A DNA stretch of 64,000 bases from Sedimenticola selenatireducens DSM 17993 (lineage in GTDB: Bacteria; Pseudomonadota; Gammaproteobacteria; Chromatiales; Chromatiaceae): the NCBI RefSeq assembly GCF_000428045.1, contig NZ_KE386617.1, positions 95,997 to 159,996 on the forward strand, read 5' to 3'. The notes under the pieces are model-generated. The model ran no database searches. It saw only the letters and a list, made by a program, of their open reading frames with translations, and was not told the origin of the DNA. Each line of letters starts with the position of its first letter. Position 1 is the stretch's first letter. Shown in pieces: positions 26,969-35,053 of this stretch. The position numbers and the translations under genes were made by a program.

Positions 26969-27607
26969 TTACTGTGCTCCATTGCGTTCCAGCATGCGGA
27001 TTATGTTCTCATCTCCACGTTGTCTGGCTATGGTCAGTGGACGCTGGCCGGCGTTGTCCGCCAGGTTGACGTCGGCGCCGTTCTCGATCAGGTGCTTTAC
27101 CAGCACCCGGTTGCCAGTGCTGACTGCCAGCGCCAATGGTGTTTGTCCCTGTTCGTTCTGGTGATTGATCTGCGCTCCCCATTTGATCAGCAGGGGGATG
27201 ACATCCCGGTCCTGTTCGCCCGCCTTGACCATCAGGTCGAGTAATCCGTCCGGATCCTGTGTGGCTCCCTGCTTGATCAGGTAGTCGGCAATCTGGGTTC
27301 GTCCGGACAGGATAGCTCTCCCCAGCGGGCTGATCCCCTGTTTGTCCAGAATATTGATGTCCGCCCCTTTTTCCGTGAGCAGTTTCACCACGATGTAGCT
27401 GCCCTGACGCGCGGCCACATGGATTGGTGCCTCGCCGTCGATATTGAACTTGTTGATATCACTGCCCCAGAGGATGTGGCGCTCGATCTGATTGATGTCG
27501 CCACGTTCCACTGCAAGGTTGAGCGGGATGCTTGGTTTATCCGGCTCCCCGCAAGCAGTCAATAAAAGAAGTAATGCAGTCAATACCAAGAGGTTCAATC
27601 TGTTCAT
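26969..27607 (-). CDS. ankyrin-repeat lipoprotein
   Basis: The product is 212 residues. A signal peptide of about 18 residues ends in the lipobox LLTAC, so it is probably a membrane-anchored lipoprotein of the envelope. The mature part is a run of about five to six ankyrin repeats, with consensus pieces GEAPIHVAARQGSYIVVKLL, GADINILDKQGISPLGRAIL, GQTPLALAVSTGNRVLVKHL and GADVNLADNAGQRPLTIARQ. Ankyrin repeats bind proteins, but the partner is unknown. It is divergent from the membrane protein at 27680. Ankyrin proteins are common in host-associated bacteria but also occur in free-living ones. Confidence 0.85.
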   Translation of the reverse strand: MNRLNLLVLTALLLLLTACGEPDKPSIPLNLAVERGDINQIERHILWGSDINKFNIDGEAPIHVAARQGSYIVVKLLTEKGADINILDKQGISPLGRAILSGRTQIADYLIKQGATQDPDGLLDLMVKAGEQDRDVIPLLIKWGAQINHQNEQGQTPLALAVSTGNRVLVKHLIENGADVNLADNAGQRPLTIARQRGDENIIRMLERNGAQ

Positions 27608-27679
27608 GTCGGTTTGGTTGTCTGGTCCTTTTGTTCAGATAATAGCGCCATTACCGGGCTCATGATAAGGTACGCGCCC

Positions 27680-28072
27680 ATGTTCCTGAAACTTCTATTG
27701 ACCGCATTGGTGATTGCCGGGGCACTGCTGACCCTGCGGATGCGTAGTCAACGTAATATGCGGCAGTATACGTCATCGGCTCCTGTGCTCAATGCTTCGT
27801 TGAATCAGCAGCGGCAGAGTCGGCGGCGCGTCGCTCAGTTCCTTGCGGGAGGGGCGGTGTTTCTGATGCTCACGGGAGCAGGCCTCTATCTCTACCACCA
27901 ATGGAGCGATGCCTATCAAGTGGTTACGGTCCGGGTGATAGATACCCGCAGTGCGCAAGCGACCTCATACCAAGCCTATAAAGGCGATATCGATGGGCGT
28001 ACATTCATTACCACCGATGGCAGAACCGTAACCTTGGCCGAGGTGGAACGGCTGGAAATTGGTCCCGAATAG
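27680..28072 (+). CDS. small membrane protein of unknown function
   Basis: The product is 130 residues from the ATG at 27680. A membrane segment at about 2-20 (FLKLLLTALVIAGALLTL) and a second at about 53-75 (VAQFLAGGAVFLMLTGAGLY) flank a basic loop. The C-terminal 55 residues (after YHQWSDAYQ) form a soluble domain with a beta-rich pattern, VVTVRVIDTRSAQATSYQAY. An in-frame ATG at 27662 is an alternative start. I do not recognise the family. It is convergent with the gene at 28177. Confidence 0.65.
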   Translation: MFLKLLLTALVIAGALLTLRMRSQRNMRQYTSSAPVLNASLNQQRQSRRRVAQFLAGGAVFLMLTGAGLYLYHQWSDAYQVVTVRVIDTRSAQATSYQAYKGDIDGRTFITTDGRTVTLAEVERLEIGPE

Positions 28073-28176
28073 CGGCTTGGTTGCGCGCTTGCGGCTTCAA
28101 CTGTGATGCCAATAGAGTCTGGCCGGATGGGAGAGCCTGATTGTGCGATCGTTATCCCGATACCACGTCGTATCAA

Positions 28177-28518
28177 TCAGGCTGCGGATGATTCCAGTAA
28201 CAATGTCAGACCGCCCTTTTCCAGTTGTCCATGGCTTTTCATGGCCTGCGACCCTGCGGTTTCAATCTGCTCTCTTATCCTTATAACCAGTTCCCTGGCT
28301 TCCGCTGCGCTGTTGATGGCGCCGCTATTTTTCGTGGGAGGGATTTCCTGATTGGCCAGTCGACTGGTGTTGCTGAGTTCTACCGTATCATCTGTCGGGC
28401 GTGTGATTGTGGTGTTTGGGGTGCCGTTCCGTTCACCTGAAGGTCGCTTACTGGTCGCAGTACCGTTTCTATCGCTGTTCGGCGGCAATAATTTGTCGTT
28501 TGAAATAGGGCTGACCAT
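28177..28518 (-). CDS. small disordered-plus-helical protein with a FlgM-like DTVELS motif
   Basis: The product is 113 residues. The first 60 are polar and probably disordered (Ser, Thr, Asn, Pro, Arg), then comes DDTVELSNTSRLANQ, then a helical C-terminus (AEARELVIRIREQIETAGSQ and LEKGGLTLLLESS). This layout resembles FlgM, which also has a disordered N-half and a D-V-x-L-S motif before helices, but the helical half does not match FlgM convincingly. TGGAG lies 8 bases before the ATG. The function is unknown. Confidence 0.6.
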   Translation of the reverse strand: MVSPISNDKLLPPNSDRNGTATSKRPSGERNGTPNTTITRPTDDTVELSNTSRLANQEIPPTKNSGAINSAAEARELVIRIREQIETAGSQAMKSHGQLEKGGLTLLLESSAA

Positions 28519-28694
28519 AATAATTCTCCAGGTTCAGTCAAATAATTGACGTTAAGCGTCGATTTAATATATCTGGGTTCTAGTTAAGCAAAACCTGGAC
28601 CAGATTTCCATTCAATCCATTGAAGCCAGCATACATAAGAGACTGCGCTGAAACATTGCGCCGCTGTTTTATCTGCTTTCCATGGGGCTTTTGA

Positions 28695-28712
28695 ATGACA
28701 AAAATGTTACAG
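28695..28712 (-). promoter_or_regulatory. Pho-box-like sequence upstream of the phosphate permease
   Basis: On the minus strand it reads CTGTAAC-ATTT-TTGTCAT. Two near copies of CTGTCAT are spaced as in a PhoB box (5 of 7 and 6 of 7 matches). It lies 86 bases before the permease gene but points away from it, which weakens the case. The remainder of 28519-28797 shows no gene. Confidence 0.25.
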
Positions 28713-28797
28713 TGCGCACTCAAATTCCGGGGGCATGTTCGGCGTTCCATTAACGATCTTCATGCCGAGGTCTAAACCGAATCCATACTGAGTTTTT

Positions 28798-30378
28798 ATG
28801 GAACTTCAGAACATAAGTGAGCTTGAAAAAGCGACCAGTAAAGGCCGGCAGGAGCTGTTTCGAATTGGCATAGCCCTGCTCTTTATAGTGGGTATCATGC
28901 TATTCACCGGCATGCGTGGCGGAATGGATACTCCGGGGCATGTGATGTTGATGGTCGCCGCAGTTATCGGCGGCTATATGGCCATGAATATCGGTGCCAA
29001 TGATGTGGCCAACAATGTTGGGCCCGCGGTTGGTTCAAAGGCGCTCACTCTCGGCGGGGCGATTATTATCGCTGCTGTTTTTGAGGCGTCGGGTGCCTTG
29101 ATCGCTGGTGGCGATGTGGTCAGCACTATCAAGAAGGGGATTATTGATCCTTCAGCAATCCACGGGACAGATGCCTTCATCTGGCTGATGATGGCGGCAC
29201 TGCTTGCCGGTGCTCTCTGGCTGAATGTGGCTACCGCCCTGGGTGCGCCAGTGTCAACCACCCATTCCATTGTGGGCGGAGTGCTCGGTGCCGGCATCGC
29301 GGCTGGCGGTGTAGGCATTGCCAATTGGGACAAAATGGGGGCCATCGCGGCTAGCTGGGTCATTTCTCCGGTTATGGGAGGGATTATCGCCGCCGCTTTT
29401 CTGTTGCTTATAAAGCGTACTATCACTTATCAGGTGGATATGATCGCGGCGGCCAAGCGCATGGTGCCGTTGCTGGTGGGACTCATGACCTGGGCCTTTA
29501 CCACCTATATCGTCCTGAAAGGCTTCAAGAAAATATGGAAAACCGAGTTTGGTTCCGCGGTTTTTATCGGCCTGATCATGGGTCTGGTGGTTTTTGTCCT
29601 GGTTCGACCGCTCCTCTCCCGGGTGGCCAATAATCTACCCAACGAAAAGCAGAGTATTAACAAGCTGTTTACCTTGCCGCTGATTTTTGCTGCGGCCTTG
29701 CTGAGTTTCGCCCACGGGGCCAATGATGTGGCCAATGCCGTTGGGCCGCTGGCGGCGATTAATGATGCAATCGTCCATGGCGGTATTGCACAGAAGGCTG
29801 CCATACCACTCTGGGTGATGATGGTGGGGGCTCTGGGTATTGCTGTGGGACTGGCACTTTATGGTCCGAAGCTTATCAAGACGGTGGGCAGTGAGATCAC
29901 TGAGCTGGATAAAATGCGCGCCTTCTGCATCGCTATGGCGGCCGCGGTGACGGTGATTTTTGCTACCCAACTGGGTTTGCCGGTCAGCTCCACCCATATC
30001 GCCGTTGGTGGTATTTTCGGTGTGGGATTCCTGCGTGAATTCATCAAGACCAGCTATGCCAAGATGGTTGAAGAGATAAAGATACATCACCAGGATGATG
30101 ACCCCGATGCGATCGAGGCTTATCTGATGGAATTCAAGAAAGCCTCCCTGACAAAAAAAGGCGAAATGCTGAGGGAGTTAAAAAAGCAGGCCAAAACCGA
30201 ACACGACGCCCCGTTGACAAAGAAAGAGCGTAAAGGTCTGCGTAAGGTCTATCGACACGAACTGGTGAAGCGATCCGCCTTGTTGAAAATCGTGGCTGCC
30301 TGGGTTATTACCGTCCCGGTCTCTGGACTGATGGCGGCGCTGCTCTACTTTATGATTCGAGGGATGATGCTGCCTTAA
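28798..30378 (+). CDS. inorganic phosphate transporter, PiT family
   Basis: This is a low-affinity phosphate (or metal-phosphate) permease of the inner membrane. The product is 526 residues with about ten membrane segments. It has the duplicated PiT signature: GANDVANNVGPAVGS at 66-80 and GANDVANAVGPLAAI near 307. The associated SSTHIAVGG and STTHSIVGG motifs are also present. A hydrophilic cytoplasmic region of about 80 residues rich in Lys and Glu precedes the last membrane segment. It is monocistronic, with a hairpin after it. No PhoU-like partner lies upstream, unlike many bacteria. Confidence 0.93.
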   Translation: MELQNISELEKATSKGRQELFRIGIALLFIVGIMLFTGMRGGMDTPGHVMLMVAAVIGGYMAMNIGANDVANNVGPAVGSKALTLGGAIIIAAVFEASGALIAGGDVVSTIKKGIIDPSAIHGTDAFIWLMMAALLAGALWLNVATALGAPVSTTHSIVGGVLGAGIAAGGVGIANWDKMGAIAASWVISPVMGGIIAAAFLLLIKRTITYQVDMIAAAKRMVPLLVGLMTWAFTTYIVLKGFKKIWKTEFGSAVFIGLIMGLVVFVLVRPLLSRVANNLPNEKQSINKLFTLPLIFAAALLSFAHGANDVANAVGPLAAINDAIVHGGIAQKAAIPLWVMMVGALGIAVGLALYGPKLIKTVGSEITELDKMRAFCIAMAAAVTVIFATQLGLPVSSTHIAVGGIFGVGFLREFIKTSYAKMVEEIKIHHQDDDPDAIEAYLMEFKKASLTKKGEMLRELKKQAKTEHDAPLTKKERKGLRKVYRHELVKRSALLKIVAAWVITVPVSGLMAALLYFMIRGMMLP

Positions 30379-30407
30379 TCCGAACGGCATCTGACTTGTT
30401 CACAAGG

Positions 30408-30440
30408 AAGGCCGAGCACTCTGTGTATCGGCCTTTAGTA
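30408..30440 (+). terminator. terminator-like hairpin after the PiT gene
   Basis: The 8-base stem AAGGCCGA/TCGGCCTT with a 12-base loop is followed by TAGTATTT. It lies 30 bases after the PiT stop and before the convergent gene at 30458. Confidence 0.5.
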
Positions 30441-30457
30441 TTTATGGTGTATTCGGT

Positions 30458-31024
30458 TCAGTTGCTGTCTTCAGCGATCGACAATTGACTGATGTCTGGT
30501 AGTACCGCGGGTTCCTTTATGATCTGGCAATCTTCCAGGGTACCGGTATTGGCTGGTGCGAGCTCAAGATTGCTGGTGTCAATTGATCTGGCCTGTGGTG
30601 GAGGTGTTTCATCCAGCAGGGCGCCTGGACTGGCCAGTGACAATTTGCTGATGTCGGGTAATGGCGCGGGTCGTATTGCCGGCGCGCAATCAATCAGGCT
30701 ACCCGCTCTGGGGGGTAGCAGGGTCATAATTTCCTTACGCTGATTCTGCGGCGCGGCGGATGGGGCCGTTTTCGCTGGATCGGCAACAGGGTCTGCTGAC
30801 TGGATGTCTACCAGGGCGCCGGCATTTCTGAAGGCAACCCGGTATTTGATCGCGGTCTCCTGATCCACGCTACCTTTAACCTTCACCGAATTCCCCGAGA
30901 AGAGGTGCTCAAGCTGTTCACTTCCGGTATTGAAGATTCTGGCAAGGTTTTGTTTTACTTCCGCGAGATCTGCTCCATCCACGGTCTTACCAGAAAAAAA
31001 GATATCATAGTATTGAGCGGGCAT
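30458..31024 (-). CDS. hypothetical protein with three short C-terminal tandem repeats
   Basis: The product is 188 residues from the ATG at 31024, preceded by AAGGA. The N-terminal domain (about 4-75) reads YDIFFSGKTVDGADLAEVKQ, then LFSGNSVKVKGSVDQETAIK and YRVAFRNAGALVDI. That is a small alpha-beta domain I associate with N-terminal regions of several gammaproteobacterial membrane and zinc-ribbon proteins of unknown role. After a Pro/Ala linker, three repeats of about 25 residues follow: GSLIDC...LPDISKLSLA, GALLDE...IDTSNLELA and GTLEDC...LPDISQLSIA. The first and third are closest. There is no signal peptide, and the function is unknown. Confidence 0.75.
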   Translation of the reverse strand: MPAQYYDIFFSGKTVDGADLAEVKQNLARIFNTGSEQLEHLFSGNSVKVKGSVDQETAIKYRVAFRNAGALVDIQSADPVADPAKTAPSAAPQNQRKEIMTLLPPRAGSLIDCAPAIRPAPLPDISKLSLASPGALLDETPPPQARSIDTSNLELAPANTGTLEDCQIIKEPAVLPDISQLSIAEDSN

Positions 31025-31116
31025 ATTGCTGAATTCCTTCGGTCTGTTATAGGCACACCTGTCTGAAGGAAAGTATAACCCCAAGTGGTGTAAAAACAGG
31101 TAGGGCGGGGCGGAAC

Positions 31117-31142
31117 AAAAAAACAGGGGCCTTAGGCCCCTG
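31117..31142 (-). terminator. rho-independent terminator of the haem-protein gene
   Basis: On the minus strand CAGGGGC(C)TAA(G)GCCCCTG is followed by seven T (plus-strand A at 31117-31123). It lies 24 bases past the stop of the gene at 31166. Confidence 0.88.
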
Positions 31143-31165
31143 GTCAGTCTGGATATGTGTGGTTG

Positions 31166-31720
31166 TTAGAGTGGTTTTGTAAGGGTGAAGGCGCCACGAA
31201 TATCGCCTTCATTAAAGCCGCGTGCATTGTCGCTGGGATAGAGTTCATGCAGTTTTGCTTCAACATCGGGTGCGATGGTAGCGGCATGGCAGTTGAGGCA
31301 GGCCTTTTCAGTGGGAATGGCCTTCATATAGCGAAAATTCTTTTTTCCATCCACTTCAACAACTTCTGAGTATTCGAGCATGGCCGGTGCGGTCCCGGTT
31401 GATTTCTTGGCTTCAAACTCCTGCAAAACTTTCAGTTCCCAGGAATCGGGGGCGTTGTCTTCCGAGCGGATCTTAAGGCTTGTTCTGCCTACTTCCCAGC
31501 CTGAAGCGGCGGCGATGTCGGCGGCGATACCGGGTGCCCTCAGATTGCAGAATTCGATGGCCTTAACCGGGCCCCCCTCTTTCATGGCGCTGACCAGCTG
31601 TCCCTTAAGTGTCGATCCGAACTGCTTTACCAGACCAAGGGCCTCAGCTTCCAGTTCACTGGCCATAGCAACGCTGGATACAGTGGTGGCAAGTAGTGCG
31701 GCGATCAATTTTTTATACAT
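31166..31720 (-). CDS. periplasmic Tll0287-like (DUF3365) haem protein
   Basis: The product is 184 residues. A cleavable signal peptide ends VAMA at residue 20. The mature domain matches the Tll0287-like/DUF3365 family, known as a c-type haem sensor-like fold. The haem motif C141-L-N-C144-H145 is present (KACLNCHAATIAPDV), as are C58 in IEFCNLRAPGIAADIAAASG and the family's WEVGRTSLKIR segment. GGGAGA precedes the ATG. It probably acts in redox or ligand sensing or as a periplasmic electron carrier, but no partner kinase or cyclase is encoded next to it. Confidence 0.88.
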   Translation of the reverse strand: MYKKLIAALLATTVSSVAMASELEAEALGLVKQFGSTLKGQLVSAMKEGGPVKAIEFCNLRAPGIAADIAAASGWEVGRTSLKIRSEDNAPDSWELKVLQEFEAKKSTGTAPAMLEYSEVVEVDGKKNFRYMKAIPTEKACLNCHAATIAPDVEAKLHELYPSDNARGFNEGDIRGAFTLTKPL

Positions 31721-31837
31721 GGTTGTCTCTCCCTAGCGGTTATCAAGGCTTTCTGGCGCCCTGTTGATGTTGAGCACTTGCAGGTGCTTCTCGGTTTTCC
31801 GGGCAGTTTGGCTGTCAGGCCTGCACTGACCAGATGG

Positions 31838-32308
31838 TTAGTACTGATGTTTCTCGATCACTTCGTAACCGATACTCTCTTTCCAGCCCCAGGAGTAGGT
31901 GCGAAGATTGAGCAGCGCGTTGCTCTCTGCACCGGCTGGAGACTGGTTACTGAAACCACACCCGTAGCTGGTGCGTTCTCTGCCGGTATAAGTACGATAT
32001 TGAGTTTTGATAATGATCATCCAGCCATGCGGGTTATTACTGTTTGATTGGGGAAATACATACTCGTAACCTTTAATGCGAAGTGCCTGTTTTGCCTTTT
32101 CGATAGCATGGGCAACAGAGGGTTCCCCCGTTGCCCATTCAATGGCCAGGGAGTCCCCCAGTTTTTTTGCGACGACGCAGGCTGCACCTCCCGTTGTCAG
32201 TGGTCCTACGGTTGTGGCGGCCTGTCCATTGGCTGTGAGGATCACACATGGTAGAAATACCAGAAGGGTGTGTAAGGTTTTCAGTTTTGAAGGCATCACT
32301 GTGCGCAT
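31838..32308 (-). CDS. secreted hypothetical protein, third gene of the thioredoxin operon
   Basis: The product is 156 residues. A signal peptide (LLVFLPCVILTANGQA) is cleaved near residue 27. The mature part has a GGAACVVAKKLGDSLAIEWA segment and a cysteine in SYGCGFSNQSPAGAESNALL. It ends WKESIGYEVIEKHQY. The start codon lies one base after the stop of the thioredoxin-like gene upstream, so translation is coupled. I do not recognise the family. An ATG four codons further in (32296) is an alternative start. Confidence 0.7.
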   Translation of the reverse strand: MRTVMPSKLKTLHTLLVFLPCVILTANGQAATTVGPLTTGGAACVVAKKLGDSLAIEWATGEPSVAHAIEKAKQALRIKGYEYVFPQSNSNNPHGWMIIIKTQYRTYTGRERTSYGCGFSNQSPAGAESNALLNLRTYSWGWKESIGYEVIEKHQY

Positions 32309-32309
32309 G

Positions 32310-32804
32310 TCAGAGTTTAGTCTGATGACCGATTGCCTTGATTGCTTCCTGAACAGACTGATCAACATAGTAGTAGTACATGTCTGGTGTCTGTATTCCG
32401 ACCATTTGTTCGGATAGCTCTTTTCCCTCTGCATCGAGAAACAGCAGGGTAGGTGTCACCGAAACCTTATAATCGTATGCAAAACTGTGGTTGTCTCTTT
32501 GGGTGCCCTTAAAATCAATGACGGTTGAGACGCCGTCAAGTATCAACTCACGAATTAAAAGAGTATCGGTGTAGTTGCCGCTCCGCAACATTGGGCTGAT
32601 CACTTCGCGCTTGATCTGTACGCAAAAGCTGCAGTGCTCTTGTGATACCAACAGCAGTATGGCCTTGTTCTCTGTTTTGGCTGTTTTCCCATCTGCATGC
32701 AGGTCCGTCGCGGTTGTTATGGCAGCAAATGAGGTGTGTTCCGCATCATCTGCGAATAGCGTTGTGGTAAGCAACAGAAGCAGGGTGGCTAACAGATACT
32801 TCAT
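32310..32804 (-). CDS. SoxW-like periplasmic thioredoxin
   Basis: The product is 164 residues. The signal peptide (LLATLLLLLTTTLFADD) is followed by a thioredoxin fold with the active-site pair C58-S-F-C61 and the cis-proline P118 in SVTPTLLFLD. Size, CxxC context and the long insertion between them match the SoxW/thioredoxin-2 group that keeps periplasmic cysteines reduced, for example in sulfur oxidation. No other Sox gene is in the window. It overlaps the upstream gene by 4 bases (ATGA type) and is followed at once by the gene at 31838. Confidence 0.82.
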   Translation of the reverse strand: MKYLLATLLLLLTTTLFADDAEHTSFAAITTATDLHADGKTAKTENKAILLLVSQEHCSFCVQIKREVISPMLRSGNYTDTLLIRELILDGVSTVIDFKGTQRDNHSFAYDYKVSVTPTLLFLDAEGKELSEQMVGIQTPDMYYYYVDQSVQEAIKAIGHQTKL

Positions 32805-33331
32805 AATAGTGTTAACTTTCTCTTTAATTCAGTCATTGCCCGATACTCGTCAAGTCGAATCCCCGCCTCTTTAAAATTAAGTGCATCAGGGTATCCGCTG
32901 GCTTGGCGCGCTTTGGAATCTGCGTCAGTGACCCATTCTTCAGCCCACAGCTTGAGCGCACTTCGCATATCTGGAGCCAGATTCTCCAGCACCTGGTCCA
33001 GCAGGTGATCAAATCCATTGCGTGAAACAGACTGATGGACCCTGGCGAGTTCAGTTCGATCCCTGTTTTTCAATGCCGGCCGAAGCCTGTCTGCGTACTC
33101 ATTAAGCAGTTCGGTGCGTGTCTGCTCCGCATAATCCTGAATGATACCGATAATGCGGTTGAATATACCGGTATATTTATCAGTTGATGAGTGCCGGATT
33201 ATAAAACCTTCCAGCGCAATCAGGGCGGAGTGTTTACGGCTGGCATTGGAACTGCCTCGGCAGAGCTCGGTACAGAACTGATCTATCTGTTGTGCCGAGA
33301 TCTGCAGGGTCATCTGTTTATCGGTGGACAT
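32801..33331 (-). CDS. hypothetical cytoplasmic helical protein, first gene of the thioredoxin operon
   Basis: The product is 176 residues with no signal peptide or membrane segment and is almost entirely helical. Cysteines occur at residues 20 and 24 (FCTELCRG). The middle has EGFIIRHSSTDKYTGIFNRI and a C-terminal half with FDHLLDQVLENLAPDMRSAL. No known domain is evident. It overlaps the downstream thioredoxin-like gene by 4 bases, so the three genes form one translation unit. Confidence 0.7.
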   Translation of the reverse strand: MSTDKQMTLQISAQQIDQFCTELCRGSSNASRKHSALIALEGFIIRHSSTDKYTGIFNRIIGIIQDYAEQTRTELLNEYADRLRPALKNRDRTELARVHQSVSRNGFDHLLDQVLENLAPDMRSALKLWAEEWVTDADSKARQASGYPDALNFKEAGIRLDEYRAMTELKRKLTLL

Positions 33332-33653
33332 GGATTGCCAGGTAATTAAATTCTTTCGCGCCTAAAAGCATTAGATCAAAATAAACTAAATTTCTGATGA
33401 TTGGCAAGAGAATTTAACCTGCCGCTCTATATTGACTCTGTCCCGGTTATCTATGGTGTCAGGATCAGTGCTTTTGGCAGGTGTGGCCGAGGTCGCCCCG
33501 TCGGGTGACTCCCCAGAGGGAGGTCAACACCCACTGAAACAGGACCTTAATTTGGGCCCAGGTGGGAGTTCATTTAAAGAATACAATTGGTCAGTCAGTA
33601 TTGATTGGGGTACCCTGCAACGGACATCAGGCTTTGTTGGCAGAGGTAATCAG

Positions 33654-33914
33654 GTGACGCAAACCAGAAGGGCGCAGAAAGTTTCATTTTATATTGCAAT
33701 AATCTCTTATATTGCCGCTATCGGCTGTATCCTTGCCTCGGTGTACTATTCTGGTGAACTTGGTAGTGATCATCCGGTGGTTGCCAGTTTTGGTGCGGCG
33801 GTGGTCTTTTTTGTGGGGGTCGGCATCGTTTTACATGTCATTGGACGAGTCGATATCCCAGATCTCAAGATTAAATCCGGCCCCGGCAATGCGGATAAAT
33901 CGGATTTAAAATAA
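33654..33914 (+). CDS. small two-pass membrane protein of unknown function
   Basis: From the GTG at 33654 the product is 86 residues. Two membrane segments lie at about 11-32 (SFYIAIISYIAAIGCILASV) and 41-63 (VVASFGAAVVFFVGVGIVLH), with a hydrophilic tail (DIPDLKIKSGPGNADKSDLK). AGAGGT lies 6 bases before the GTG. The frame is open back to 33432, but that part is Gly/Ser-rich, lacks a good start and does not look conserved, so I use the shorter start. Confidence 0.5.
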   Translation: MTQTRRAQKVSFYIAIISYIAAIGCILASVYYSGELGSDHPVVASFGAAVVFFVGVGIVLHVIGRVDIPDLKIKSGPGNADKSDLK

Positions 33915-34120
33915 TCAGTCTTCCCAGGTCAGTGCCTGTCGATTGAGACTCTTCGGCTGCATGCCGGCCATTCACGCCTGTCGGATCAAACCAGAGTGCG
34001 GCCATCGTTTCCCCCGTGCCGGCTTGCTTGGTATTTACGAATTTTCACGTAATCTGGATAACTTGGCGAGGCGTCTAGAATTATACTAAGCAAAAAGGCA
34101 AAGCAGTTGGATGTGGATAT

Positions 34121-34885
34121 ATGAGTGTCAATATCACGCGGGAAAAGATGATGTTCGCAATTACCTGGGAATGGCTTAGTCGGGGCTGGCGGGATTTCAG
34201 GCAAGCGGCGTTTCTCAATATGATCTATGCCGCGTTATTCCTGGTGATTGGCCTGGCAATGGGCGGGATGCTTCTGCATCACGGTTTCAGTGTTGTCTAT
34301 TTTATCATTGCCGGTGGATTTCTCATTGTCGTACCGGGACTGGTTGCAGTCTATTATTACCTGGCCGACAGGATCCACAGCGGTAGCAGGCCGGGGTTTG
34401 CCGATATTGCTGAAGGGTTCAGGCAATGTCCGGTATCTATCATGGTGATCGGTTTGGTCTCATTGGTGATCTATCTGATCTGGATTACCGATGCGTTGAT
34501 AATCTACAGCGTCTATTTTGACTTCGTGCCGACATCGTTGTCAGCCTACAAGGCTGATCCGGTTTTGCGCACCGATGTCCTGGCATTCCTGTTATTCGTC
34601 AGTATTCTTGGATTTGTACTCAGCTTCATCACCTTCTGCATTACGGTGTTTTCTATTCCCTATGCTTTGCAGAAACAGTGCGGACTGGTGGATGCGGTTT
34701 CGTTTAGTGTCAGGACAGTGTCAGGCCACACCAGGCTGATGTTCTTCTGGGCTATTGTATTGGGGGGGCTGACTTTTTTTACCGTATTGTTTGCCTTGCC
34801 ACTGCTGCTTGTGGTGCTTCCTGTGCTCGCCTATGCCAATTATGCTACCTACAGCGATATGCTTCGGCTAATGGAGTCAGAGTGA
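34121..34885 (+). CDS. integral membrane protein, DUF2189 family
   Basis: The product is 254 residues with five to six membrane segments. The family features are WEWLSRGWRDFRQAAFLNMI near the N-terminus, GSRPGFADIAEGFRQCPVSI near residue 90 and VSGHTRLMFFWAIVLGGLTF near 200. DUF2189 proteins are uncharacterised and often encoded near respiratory or sulfur-metabolism genes. It stands alone between the small membrane protein and fimV. Confidence 0.85.
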   Translation: MSVNITREKMMFAITWEWLSRGWRDFRQAAFLNMIYAALFLVIGLAMGGMLLHHGFSVVYFIIAGGFLIVVPGLVAVYYYLADRIHSGSRPGFADIAEGFRQCPVSIMVIGLVSLVIYLIWITDALIIYSVYFDFVPTSLSAYKADPVLRTDVLAFLLFVSILGFVLSFITFCITVFSIPYALQKQCGLVDAVSFSVRTVSGHTRLMFFWAIVLGGLTFFTVLFALPLLLVVLPVLAYANYATYSDMLRLMESE

Positions 34886-35053
34886 CTGTGGGCTTGGCAT
34901 CTGCCACATAATCGATTTATGTCCGGATTTGAGTGACGTAGTTAACTTATTGTTTTATATTGCGCCACATATATCATTTCCTGGTTATTTTCCGGGGTGG
35001 GGATATTGTTGGGTAACCAGAGAAACGGATTTGACTGAAATCCGATTAAAATA

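Noticed and set aside
32310-32804. Evidence for a Sox sulfur-oxidation cluster
   Set aside because: Only a SoxW-like thioredoxin is present. No soxXYZAB gene is in the window, so a Sox pathway is not claimed.
33432-33653. N-terminal extension of the small membrane protein
   Set aside because: The upstream part starts with TTG, lacks a ribosome-binding site and is Gly/Ser-rich; the GTG at 33654 has AGAGGT upstream.
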